64,000 nucleotides of DNA, taken from the NCBI GenBank assembly GCA_022457155.1, contig JAJGOT010000171.1, positions 248,001-312,000 on the forward strand, in the 5' to 3' direction. The notes under the pieces were generated by a model. The model was given only the letters and a program-made list of their open reading frames with translations, made no database searches and was not told the DNA's origin. A program made the translations under genes and the position numbers. Positions 56,343 to 64,000 of the stretch are shown here, piece after piece; the stretch's first letter is position 1, and each line of letters opens with the position of its first letter. This DNA comes from Cladopsammia gracilis (lineage: Eukaryota > Cnidaria > Anthozoa > Scleractinia > Dendrophylliidae).

Positions 56343-57384
56343 GACAATGACTGTTGCCATGTACCCAGCACAATTGCTGCCAAGACATCAGATTAAAAAA
56401 CGATATAGAACTCTATACAGTATATCAGCTGATAAACTTAATTGACAAAAGGAAAAGGTCAGTAGGGAGGGAACTTGACAAGCGCTGTGACAGCTGTTAT
56501 GATTTCATCCATCTCTTGAACCCCTACAAGGGAAAAACAAACCAGTTTGTTGTAGAGCGAATATAAAAGAAGACAAGTGTACAAAACAGTATCAGGAAGC
56601 ATAACAGTAGTATGTAAACAGGATAGTGTGGGTCTGGGAGGATCATCGCAATCTACTGCAAATGTAACTCATTCTATACTACCCTTGTACTTAGTCGCAT
56701 AATTGTAACCAAGAAAGTTTATCTTTTTGGAGAAAAACAATGAGTACTTATTATTATTATTACTCATGCGCAAAGCGCAATGAGTTATAAAATGCCCTCC
56801 GTGTTCTTTTGTTTTCGTGTCACGATTTTGCATGAACGCATATTTTAATCTATTATTCCCAGGTTTCCGCTTTTCTCTCGGTCAACACACTACATATTTG
56901 ACTTCCTGTTTTCAGGAATGACGTAAACAGTAACGCCACCAAAACAATGTCATGGAGGCGTCGCACCATCATGCCGCCAACCCCCAACCCCCAACCCACC
57001 CTACATTAATATTAGTATTCACATAACCCTGACCCTGACAAAATGCGCTTTTTTCAACGGAAACTAACAACTTGAGCTGTTCAAAAGCGGAGAAGCGAGC
57101 AACTTTCACTTTTGGGATTACTATTATGAATAAAAATAATCAAAGATAATTAGATTAGGAAATTGCTGGGTCTGAAGTATGAAGGGTTGGGAGCATAACC
57201 AGCCTATGTTGCTTTTTGAGCATTTTCATTTTTTTTCTCGCCCAGATTTGCCTTATTTTATCGTACAACGAATAATATCACAAACCCTTGTCGAATTTGC
57301 ACTAATCCTAAGAAATTGAACTAATTTCACCTGAAAAAAAGCAGAGTTCTGGCCTTCTAGTGCTTGTTTACATCCAGAGCGTAA
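56343..57384. other. No gene recognised
   Basis: Contains a short hairpin CTCATGCGCAAAGCGCAATGAG-like at about 56765-56786 and CCCAACCCCCAACCC near 56985. Otherwise nothing supported. Confidence 0.45.
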
Positions 57385-57610
57385 TTTCGACGCCATTACA
57401 GCAGATTGGCCGTGAGAATATGCGACCGCAATACTCCTGACCCGCGCCAATGACATGAACGAAAATACCGTTATTTACACGCGCCTGGCTCGCTTATCGA
57501 TCGCGAGCTCGCTACGGCAAACACATCGTCTCATCCCGTGCCGTAGTCGAAATGCCCGATATTCGAAGTGCTTCGAGACTTATAATATTTTCCGTATTTC
57601 GTTTTCACCA
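57385..57610 (+). repeat. Dispersed repeat, undivided copy
   Basis: Matches 59955-60080 and 60345-60420 (CAGATTGGCCGTGAGA, TATCGCGAGCTCGCTACGG, AAGTGCTTCGAGACT). The second copy is split by an insertion of about 260 bp. Confidence 0.8.
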
Positions 57611-57699
57611 CAGTTTTGACATTATAAAAGCAGAATCTCCTGAATCTGATTACATGTATTTTTTTCATTACCTGTAAATTTAGGGCTTCCAAAAATTTA

Positions 57700-57851
57700 T
57701 TGGAAATCCGGACAGGAGGAGGGGTCTCTGGGCTTGGAAATACAGGCGGGAGGTTGGTGGGGGGTGGGGGTCTAGCGGGCCAGGAGATCAGGGTGGAGGG
57801 GGAGGGGTCAAACAATCTTGCCATCCGTCGGTGGGGGGGGGGGGGGGGGTG
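57700..57851 (+). repeat. G-rich repeat ending in a poly(G) run
   Basis: Purine-rich GGGAGG/GGTGGGGG sequence with many G3-G5 tracts, ending in a run of about 17 G at 57833-57849. Open frames are low-complexity artefacts. Confidence 0.85.
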
Positions 57852-57989
57852 GATTCTTTCTGGAATAACCCAATGTAATAGAAAAAATTCACGATTCGGT
57901 AAGTATTAGACTAGCGTGGGTTTGATCAGAAATCAATAAATTAAATATTCAAAGCGAGTACAGAAAAATTGGTAGCTTCAATCAACATG

Positions 57990-58130
57990 TCTTGTGTGAT
58001 GGTGCAATGTGTGTCACGCAAAATTCGTTGAGGGGGAGGGGTGCGTGACCCATTTAAAATAAGCCATAAAACTTTCTTATGCAAGCGCATGAGTATAGGC
58101 TACCGGTAGCCTCTTGTGTATTATTATAAT
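57990..58130 (+). repeat. Dispersed repeat, inverted copy of 38495-38612
   Basis: GTCACGCAAAATTCGTTGAG, then GGGGTGCGTGACCCATTTAA and the hairpin-forming CTTATGCAAGCGCATGAG. A short related piece (GGGGTGCGTGACTCA) is at about 46565. Confidence 0.75.
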
Positions 58131-58265
58131 TATTTATTATGTAAGTGCACAGCTCCTTGGGAGAGCACTTTTTTTATTAGTGATAAAGGATGTCATGTTA
58201 AAATAAAGTTATCTATCTGGTAATAATTAGTGTACGCTAATTGCATTTTAGCAAAGATTTGTTCC

Positions 58266-58332
58266 TGTCTACATGATGATACAAGTTCGTTACGCTTATT
58301 GAGCGTAACGAACTTGTATCATCATGTAGACA
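58266..58332. repeat. Perfect 31-bp hairpin with partial third copy
   Basis: Arms 58266-58296 and 58302-58332 are exact reverse complements around the 5-base loop TATTG. Immediately after, AGTTCGTTACGCTTATTGAG is copied again in direct orientation, which looks like a template-switch product. Confidence 0.95.
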
Positions 58333-58367
58333 AGTTCGTTACGCTTATTGAGCGTGCATCTCCCAAA

Positions 58368-58615
58368 GCTCACTCGGCCGCCTCATTCGATTGGGGAGAG
58401 GGAGGGCAAGTATTCTAGGAAGGCTCTGTGGGGTGCATAAATACTAACCTTATTTATGGTGTCCCCGGACGAAGTAACCCCCTATACTACACACTATAGG
58501 GTATCATCGGATCACCCACCATACTGGGCGTGGTATTGCCAATTGAACATTTATGCCCCCTGATATATAATATGCGCCATGGATGTCACACTACGTTTTC
58601 ATCTGAGAAATCAGG
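58368..58615 (+). repeat. Left inverted repeat of the 58.4-63.9 kb element
   Basis: CTCACTCGGCCGCCTCATTC, GGAGAGGGAGGGCAAGTATT, GAAGTAACCCCCTATACTAC and an in-frame ATG followed by FHLRNQ pair with 63692-63944. Confidence 0.85.
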
Positions 58616-58870
58616 CTTTCCAAGGTTGGCTTCATAGTTATAAGATGGTCGTCCCTGAAAACCATCCCACAAAGACCTCACATTGTTCTACCAAGAGAAC
58701 AAGCCCACAATTGTTTGAACGATTAGGGAAGAGGCTGCGGAACTGGGTCCTGTTAAAGTGAATTTCACGCTTGAAATTTGCTTGACAAAGGGAGGAGTCA
58801 ATGGTACAGATACAATCAGCCATTACTTCAGACTTCCCAACCCATTAATAGTAACACACTTCAGTCAATC
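58579..58870 (+). pseudogene. N-terminal piece of PolB of the second type
   Basis: The start MDVTLRFHLRNQ lies in the TIR. The following frame change and a TGA at about 58697 break a sequence readable as KDLTLFYQENKPTIV then EAAELGPVKVNFTLEICLTK and HYFRLPNPLIV. The K(I/V)xxxLE.. followed by YFR is the pattern of the N-terminal region of cnidarian/insect PolB elements (family knowledge from memory). It ends at a 20-bp inverted repeat (58844-58889). Confidence 0.5.
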
Positions 58871-58927
58871 TGAAGTGTTACTATTAATCAACTAGATCAT
58901 TGAAGAAGTAGCAAGGTGGGCGGGGGG

Positions 58928-59323
58928 AGGGAGGGTACTCAACAAAGTTTTGTACGGGGATGCTCTGCCTCAAGGTCCAAACCCTTACCCTTTCATATGC
59001 CGTTTTTGACAGAAAAGGTACCCCCTTCATATATCCTTTATTGAAAATGGTACCCCTTTCATATACCTTTCATTGAAAATGGTACCCCTTTCATTTTGCC
59101 TTTATGTGCGTCTGTTTGATATATTTTGGAAAGGCACTTTCTATAATACTTAAATGGCAGTTTTCGCTACCTTTTTTATACTTCAACTCGTGTTTTTCCC
59201 GCTATCCTTTCCTATACTTCGTGAAATGTTTACCCTCTCATATACCTCAAGCCTCAAAAAGGTACCCCTTTCGGGTGGAGCATCCCCGTATAGTCCATTA
59301 TTGGGAGTAATCCCCCCCGGGAA
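58928..59323. repeat. Foldback element D with repeated GGTACCCC motifs
   Basis: Ends ACGGGGATGCTC and GAGCATCCCCGTA. GGTACCCC(T)TTCATATACC-type units occur at about 59017, 59049, 59081 and 59260, with further partial ones. Followed by a C-run (59311-59317). Same architecture as elements A-C at 46.6-48.1 kb. Confidence 0.72.
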
Positions 59324-59436
59324 GGTGGGTATACATGGGATCAGGTTGGGGCATTGAAAAAGTCAATACTGTTTATCTTGTCAACCTATCGGAGGCGGTG
59401 CCTGCATACCTCTTCCTAAAAAGTTAAGAAATAAGC

Positions 59437-59650
59437 AGGCCATTACAAACATAAAAAACAAAGACGATCAATGCTTGCGTTGGGCTTTACATGCTGCATT
59501 GTTTCCTGTTCCTGATGGAGTACGTACAGACAGACCGAGCAAGAATCCAAGATCAAGAAACTAGCTACATCACTTGTCTTGATGCAAACAACCTCTACAG
59601 TCGGGCCATGAGTCAGCACCTCCCAGTTGGTAATTTGCTTGGTGTAGGGT
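59437..59650 (+). pseudogene. PolB fragment: DDQC block and motif A
   Basis: First NIKNKDDQCLRWALHAALFP, the conserved N-terminal block of this PolB type. Then, after a frame change near 59545, ETSYITCLDANNLYSRAMSQ with LPVG, polymerase motif A. The exonuclease domain that should lie between is deleted. Confidence 0.8.
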
Positions 59651-59717
59651 GATACCAACAGAAGACCATATCAGGAAGTTATCTCCAACCAGAAAGTGGG
59701 GCTTTATCTTCGAGGTA

Positions 59718-59832
59718 ACCTCACGTCTGTGTGGTTTCTGAGGTTCTCCATGGTCTTGCCGAAGACTGAGTTGTTCATCAGCTTGAAAAAGTTCTTTTCA
59801 AAGTCAGAGGTGGCTTGCTTTCTGAACTTAGT
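59718..59832 (-). pseudogene. PolB fragment: motif B, inverted
   Basis: The minus strand reads [15 protein letters not shown] then [20 protein letters not shown], polymerase motif B. It is on the opposite strand from motifs A and C of the same gene, so the segment has been inverted in place. Confidence 0.85.
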
Positions 59833-59944
59833 GTGCAGCCTGATGTATGATTTGATTTGATGATATGATTTGTCATTTTAGAGAAAAAACGTATACCTGA
59901 AGAAAGATGAGTTCTGACCGTAGGTCCTTCGAAAACTGTATGAA

Positions 59945-60420
59945 ACGTTCTCCAAAACGACGCCATTAAAAGCAGATTGGCCGTGAGACTATGCAACTGC
60001 AATACTCTTGACCAGTGCAAACAACCTGAACAAAAATACCACTACGCGTGCCTGGCTCCCTTATCTATCGCGAGCTCGCTACGGTAAGACATCTTCAGTA
60101 GCGTGTGTATAAGCGAACATGTTTAAGGCCCGTCCGGTGATTGAAGGACATCATTAAGTCCGGAAATCCTCAAGTCTCTAGCACATCTCAAAGAAAAGAG
60201 TCTTGTTTCTTGTCGTACCTTGTGTCTAAATTGCTATTTCACGCTCACGGTGAAAATAGACGTTGGTGGACAAGACAAGCTGGTGGGAATGTCTGGAATC
60301 ACTTCGTTTCAGAAAAGGGGCAGCGTTGTGAGTTGTGGGCCATTTCCCATCCCGTGCCGTAGTCTAAATGCCCGATATCTGAAGTGCTTCGAGACTAAAT
60401 ATTTTCCGTATTTCGTTTGG
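59945..60420 (+). repeat. Dispersed repeat, copy split by an insertion
   Basis: Both ends match 57385-57610. About 60085-60340 is additional sequence of unknown kind. It separates polymerase motifs B and C. 60421-60775 has no recognised content. Confidence 0.75.
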
Positions 60421-60775
60421 GTGGACATTCCCTGTTTGTTATCACCATTGATATTCCGACATGCTTTGCGACACCTTTGCTGACCGGTGGTGATAAAAAT
60501 GAAGCGATTTTGAGGGAATGAACTTCGGAATAAATTTTTCTTGAGTAGGATTTAGCAGTATGGGCCCAAACTTGGCATTCTGAAGTGAAAAAAAATCAGC
60601 ATAAAATCAAAAAATACGGGTAAACTTTGAGATTCATTTTCTCGAGCGGGATTGAACAGAAAGACAGGGAGTTTAGCTAATTTTTGTTTTTTGCATATGT
60701 TATTTCTCTAAAACAACGTTAAAAAACAGCATAAAAAAATTCTAAACAATGTTTTGCAATTAATTTGTAGGTCAC

Positions 60776-61385
60776 ATGCCAAAACTGAGGCCAAATGAGC
60801 GCAAAAAAATCAAAAAAGGTCTCAAATTCGACATAGGTTGGTTATGCTCCGACCTATTCAATTATCTCAAAGTACACTCACGCTGTGATCTACTTTACAC
60901 AGACACAAACAGCCTGCTCCTTGAGATCAAAACAGCAGATATCTACAAAGACATGGGAAGCCGCCTGCACGACTTCTATGACACAAGCAACTTCCAAAAA
61001 CACCACTTTCTTCACAGCCAAGAAAACAAGGTCATTGGGAAGATGAAGGATGAGTGCACTGACCATGGGAACGCAATCTCTAAGGTTGTGTGTTTGCATT
61101 CTAAGATGTACTCAATCATGTTAGGCAATGCAAAAAAACATCAAGAAAGCCAAGGGCACGACAAAAGTGGTTACAAGCAAGGAGGTGAGGCACCACGACT
61201 ACAAGAAGGCCCTCTTCGACAAGGTAACCTTCAGGCACGGCATGAACGTGTTGCACAGTGAGTGCCATCAGAGCTACGGTCTGCATGTGAACAAGATTTC
61301 ACTCTCTCCTTTTGATTCAGAACGTTGGATCAAGGAGGACAGAATCCACACACTAGCATATGGACACAAAGACCTCAACCAGTAA
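60776..61385 (+). pseudogene. PolB fragment: motif C to C-terminus
   Basis: DLLYTDTNSLLLEIKTADIY carries motif C, but the second catalytic Asp of the usual DTD is Asn. Then NKVIGKMKDECTDHG and VVCLHSKMYSIM follow. A frame change at about 61130 leads to KGTTKVVTSKEVRHHDYKKA, NKISLSPFDSERW and the end LAYGHKDLNQ. These blocks match the C-terminal part of this PolB type. Even if joined, the active site would be dead. Confidence 0.85.
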
Positions 61386-61890
61386 GAGCAGCAGGTGGCA
61401 GCTGCGTTTTATGTGGTACAACAAGCAGCTCTTCGCAGACGAAGCCGCACTTGGGTCCATCGTAAAGGTAGTAGTGGGCCCGCAGGACAGGCTCTCCAGG
61501 CTTTGTAACAGTTCTTTCAATATTCAAGACCCTCAAAGACCATATGGGGTCTGTAACGCGCCTGTTACCACCTTCCAATTCGCCAGGTTGGTACAAATAT
61601 CTGACATTTATTCGAGTTGGAAGCTTTTTCCATTCACTCCTACAGACCTCAAATATTTTGTCGAAGGCTTGGCAGAAACAACCCGCTCCTTCTCTTTGAT
61701 TGCCTCAGCAGGTTTCTTGCCAATCAATCTGGTTACTTCATTGCTCAAGGCAGTGACAACTTCAGGAAGCCTTTTAACCCATTCAGTCGACCTCTTGTTA
61801 TTTGGTAGCCTCATGTCAACAGCATATTGGTGGTCAAACAAACGTTCTGCCAGAGTGCAATTGAAGCGCTCCCAATTACTTGGTCTCTAT
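61375..61890 (-). pseudogene. Polinton-type integrase, C-terminal part
   Basis: Minus strand from 61841: MFDHQYAVDMRLPNNKRSTE, KRLPEVVTALSNEVTRLIGK and SAKPSTKYLRSVGVN. Then in the next frame (61596 down): YQPGELEGGNRRVTDPIWSL and YYLYDGPKCGFVCEELLVVP. This is the region after the DDE core in integrases paired with the second PolB type; the core itself is missing. Its 3' end meets the polymerase 3' end, a convergent layout as in Polintons. At least one frame break near 61600. Confidence 0.75.
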
Positions 61891-62065
61891 GAATAGAGAC
61901 CTTAAGTGGAGACGGCGATGGCCGCGCGGGAGTGGATTGAGACTGCCTCCTCTTGGCGCGAAATTAAAATATTTAAACTTTCATAGCAGCGGCGGTGAGC
62001 AACGGCTGTTTTGCTTTCGTTTTAAGTGGTCCAATTTGATTTTGTTGGTAAATTTTACGACCATA

Positions 62066-63140
62066 ATGGCAACTTTTCGAGAAGTCCGAGACCTTCTAGC
62101 TATTGCATGCTTTGAGGACATCATAGACAAGGATGAATTTCTGTTGTTGTGGGATTTACACAAGTCGAAAAATCACGACTTTCCTCACGAAGACTATGGT
62201 CGATTTGACCTGGACGATTCAGAGTGTTTAGCAGAGTTCAGAGTCAAGTAATGCGACCTTCCAGACCTAGCTGCTGCCTTGCAAATACCAAATCAGTTTG
62301 TGTGCCATCAGCCGTCAGTGGCTGATGGAATGGAGGGACCCTGTATGCTGCTCCGACGACTTTCATATCCCTGCAGATACTCAGATATGATAGCGTGCTT
62401 TGGTCGGCCAGTGCCTGTTATGAGCATGGTCACAAATACTGTGCTGGATTATATCTTTGCCACCCACAGTCACAGAATACTACAATGGAACCAAGCTATT
62501 CTGCAACCGGCGTAGCTTCAAATATATGGTGATGCCGTCTCATTAAAGGGAGCCGCATTGAACAATTGCTTCTGCTTTATCGATGGAACTGTCCGGCCAA
62601 TTTGCAGACCCGGAGAGCACCAACACGTGGTGTATAATGGCCATAAACGTTTTCATGCACTTAAATTCCAGTCCATTGCTCTTCCAAATGGACTCATCGC
62701 CAACATGTACGGCCCTGTTGGTAAGTATATTTGGTGCTCAAGTATCTTGTTTTTGAGAGGGTGTACCCCCCTCTTTGTACAAAAAATGCAGTACATATGA
62801 GATAATTGGTAACAAAAAGAGCCCCGTCAAGCAAATCCTAGCTACATCCTTGTTTTGAATGACAGTCAACCAATCACTACTTTATTGTCATTTTTTTCAT
62901 GATCACAAAATCCATACACTGTAAAATGTTCTTTTTGCAGAGGGCAGGCGGCATAATTCTGGGATTTTAGCAGACTCAAAATTACTGCCTCTCTTGAATC
63001 ACCATGCATTCTCACCAGGGGGGCAGCTTATGTGCATCTATGGGGACCCCGCCTATCCCATGCAACAAGAATTGCTCACCATAATGCAAAACCAGAACAA
63101 TCCTTTCATATATATGTCTTTCTCGATTGCAAAAAAGCCT
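62066..63140 (+). pseudogene. PIF/Harbinger transposase, truncated
   Basis: ATG at 62066. Blocks: DKDEFLLLWDLHKSKNHDFP, a stop at about 62249, IPNQFVC, RLSYPCRYSDMIACFGRPVP, a stop at about 62513, CFIDGTVRPICRPGEHQHVV with the first catalytic Asp, and YNGHKRFHALKFQSIALPNG. A GTAAGT donor at 62721 and an acceptor at 62940 enclose a 220-bp intron. Exon 2 reads EGRRHNSGIL, where the usual HDSG second catalytic Asp is Asn, then MCIYGDPAYPMQQEL. The catalytic Glu region is missing. Clearly inactive. Confidence 0.88.
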
Positions 63141-63301
63141 TGAAAGCTTTACAGTCACGGATGGCCTGATTTCTCAGATTCAAGCGAGGTATCCATTATG
63201 GATATACATAAGGAAGGCAAATATATTCCGGCAATAAACGGGACTACCCTGATATGATTTTGTAAACGAAATTGATACAACCCTGTGACCTTTTTCCCAG
63301 A

Positions 63302-63727
63302 TTAGACAAGTAAAAAAAAATGTGGAATGTTGTCCGCAATTACTAAAGAAAGTATTGTTTCTAATCTACTAGAAGCTAGATTCAATAAAAACTTCTTTGC
63401 AAATATCTCTAATTTTTTTTCGTCTATTTTTGGTGTATTTATGAACCAGATTCTTATATTGTCTTCGTCAGGAATATCTTGAAGTATTAATCCTGACATC
63501 ACAGCTGTGATAAGCTTATCAAGCTGTTGCTTTGTCAAAGCATACTCTTTATCACACAAAGGATCAAATCCCTTAAGAGCACACTGTGATAGTGTTTGAC
63601 GGTCATGTTCAAGCCGTGGAGTAAGTGCCTGTTGCTCATGGTAGCGTAATTTTGCCGATGGCACCTCCAATTCTTGGCACCTTTCTTGGTCCTGATTTCT
63701 CAGATGAAACCGTAGTGCGGCATCCAT
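63302..63727 (-). CDS. Unrecognised 141-aa frame starting in the right TIR
   Basis: Begins MDAALRFHLRNQ inside the inverted repeat, the same start as the left polymerase piece, then diverges. It is mostly helical with SAKLRYHEQQALTPRLEHDR and YALTKQQLDKLITAVMSGLI. No family recognised. It may be a real terminal gene of the decayed element or a chance frame fused to a TIR-borne start. Confidence 0.35.
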   Translation of the reverse strand: MDAALRFHLRNQDQERCQELEVPSAKLRYHEQQALTPRLEHDRQTLSQCALKGFDPLCDKEYALTKQQLDKLITAVMSGLILQDIPDEDNIRIWFINTPKIDEKKLEIFAKKFLLNLASSRLETILSLVIADNIPHFFLLV

Positions 63728-63944
63728 GGTGGATATATACCGGTAATAGGAAAGCGTAAATGTTCATTGGCAATACCACGTCCAGTATGGTGGGTGATAC
63801 TGCGACACCAATATGGTGTAGTATAGGGGGTTACTTCGTCTGGGGACACCCCAAATAAGTATTTATGCACCTCCCACAGAGTCTTCCTTAATCCTAGAAT
63901 ACTTGCCCTCCCTCTCCCCAAGCGAATGAGGCGGCCGAGTGAGC
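63692..63944 (-). repeat. Right inverted repeat of the 58.4-63.9 kb element
   Basis: Reverse complement of 58368-58615 with small gaps. A third, partial copy of its inner edge is at about 63150-63200. Confidence 0.85.
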
Positions 63945-64000
63945 TTGGGGAGAGGGAGGGCAACTATTCTAGGAAGGCTCCATGGGGGTGCATAAATAGT
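63945..64000 (+). repeat. Start of a further TIR copy, head-to-head with the right TIR
   Basis: TTGGGGAGAGGGAGGGCAAC and CTATTCTAGGAAGGCTCC repeat the left-TIR sequence (58392 onward) in plus orientation. With 63880-63925 it forms a palindrome around about 63930. It runs off the window edge. Confidence 0.85.

Larger units (their letters stand above)
58368..63944. mobile_element. Decayed TIR-bounded Polinton-like element, second polymerase type
   Basis: Inverted ends of about 250 bp (58368-58615 and 63692-63944) enclose pieces of a type B DNA polymerase and a Polinton/retroviral-like integrase with convergent 3' ends at about 61380. Both polymerase and integrase differ from those of the element at 12.4-27.8 kb. 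The interior is scrambled: an inverted polymerase segment, a foldback insertion (58.93-59.32 kb), a duplicated repeat and a Harbinger gene. Confidence 0.65.

Noticed and set aside
56037..56445. Ser-, His-, Ile- and Met-rich open frames
   Set aside because: Translations of an (ATC)n microsatellite in different frames.
1..64000. tRNA, rRNA or other structured RNA genes
   Set aside because: No cloverleaf with internal promoter boxes and no rRNA core sequence was seen on either strand. Hairpins found belong to foldback elements.

Overview
The window reads as animal nuclear DNA, most likely from a cnidarian such as an anthozoan or coral. Genes have GT-AG introns, there are no bacterial operons or rRNA, and the sequence is dominated by mobile-element classes typical of cnidarian genomes (inference; no host gene was recognised with confidence). 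The clearest object is a near-complete Maverick/Polinton at 12400-27805 (15,406 bp). It has perfect 6-bp target-site duplications (GACCTC), terminal inverted repeats of about 350 bp whose outer 208 bp are identical, and a virus-like gene set.

Layout: 1-454 is a broken packaging ATPase of a different Polinton/adintovirus-type element. 885-1530 and 6735-7262 are two halves of a satellite with a monomer of about 133 bp, split by a CR1-like LINE on the minus strand (1533-6733; ORF1 with coiled coil and esterase, ORF2 with endonuclease and RT). 9150-11300 is a decayed DIRS-like retroelement (minus). 11575-12192 and 27975-28281 are 3' ends of two other LINEs. The Polinton carries on the plus strand six small leader exons, a zinc-finger/OTU/protein-primed DNA polymerase B, a small zinc-finger protein, the packaging ATPase and two structural-type proteins. 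The minus strand carries a Bcl-2-like small protein, a Cys/His protein, a chromodomain integrase, penton, a minor virion protein, major capsid and protease. The two gene sets converge at about 21.93-22.01 kb. The polymerase replicates the element from its ends, the integrase inserts it, and ATPase, protease and capsid proteins would package it. Frameshifts split or disturb the polymerase leader, the ATPase and the protease.

29337-31517 is a PIF/Harbinger-type element (TAA duplication) holding a diverged 5' piece of a second Polinton, including the same leader-exon gene. 31.5-40.8 kb has no recognisable gene and many diverged repeats. 40798-42918 is an L1/Tx1-like LINE with a 5' inversion, into which an 8.6-kb piggyBac-type element (42919-51484, TTAA duplication) inserted. 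That element holds further remnants: LINE, Penelope, PIF1-like helicase and several foldback elements.

51.5-58.3 kb is foldback elements, microsatellites and a long palindrome. 58368-63944 is a decayed TIR-bounded element with pieces of a second type of DNA polymerase B and a Polinton-type integrase, invaded by a Harbinger transposase gene. Altogether four separate traces of Polinton-class elements lie in 64 kb.
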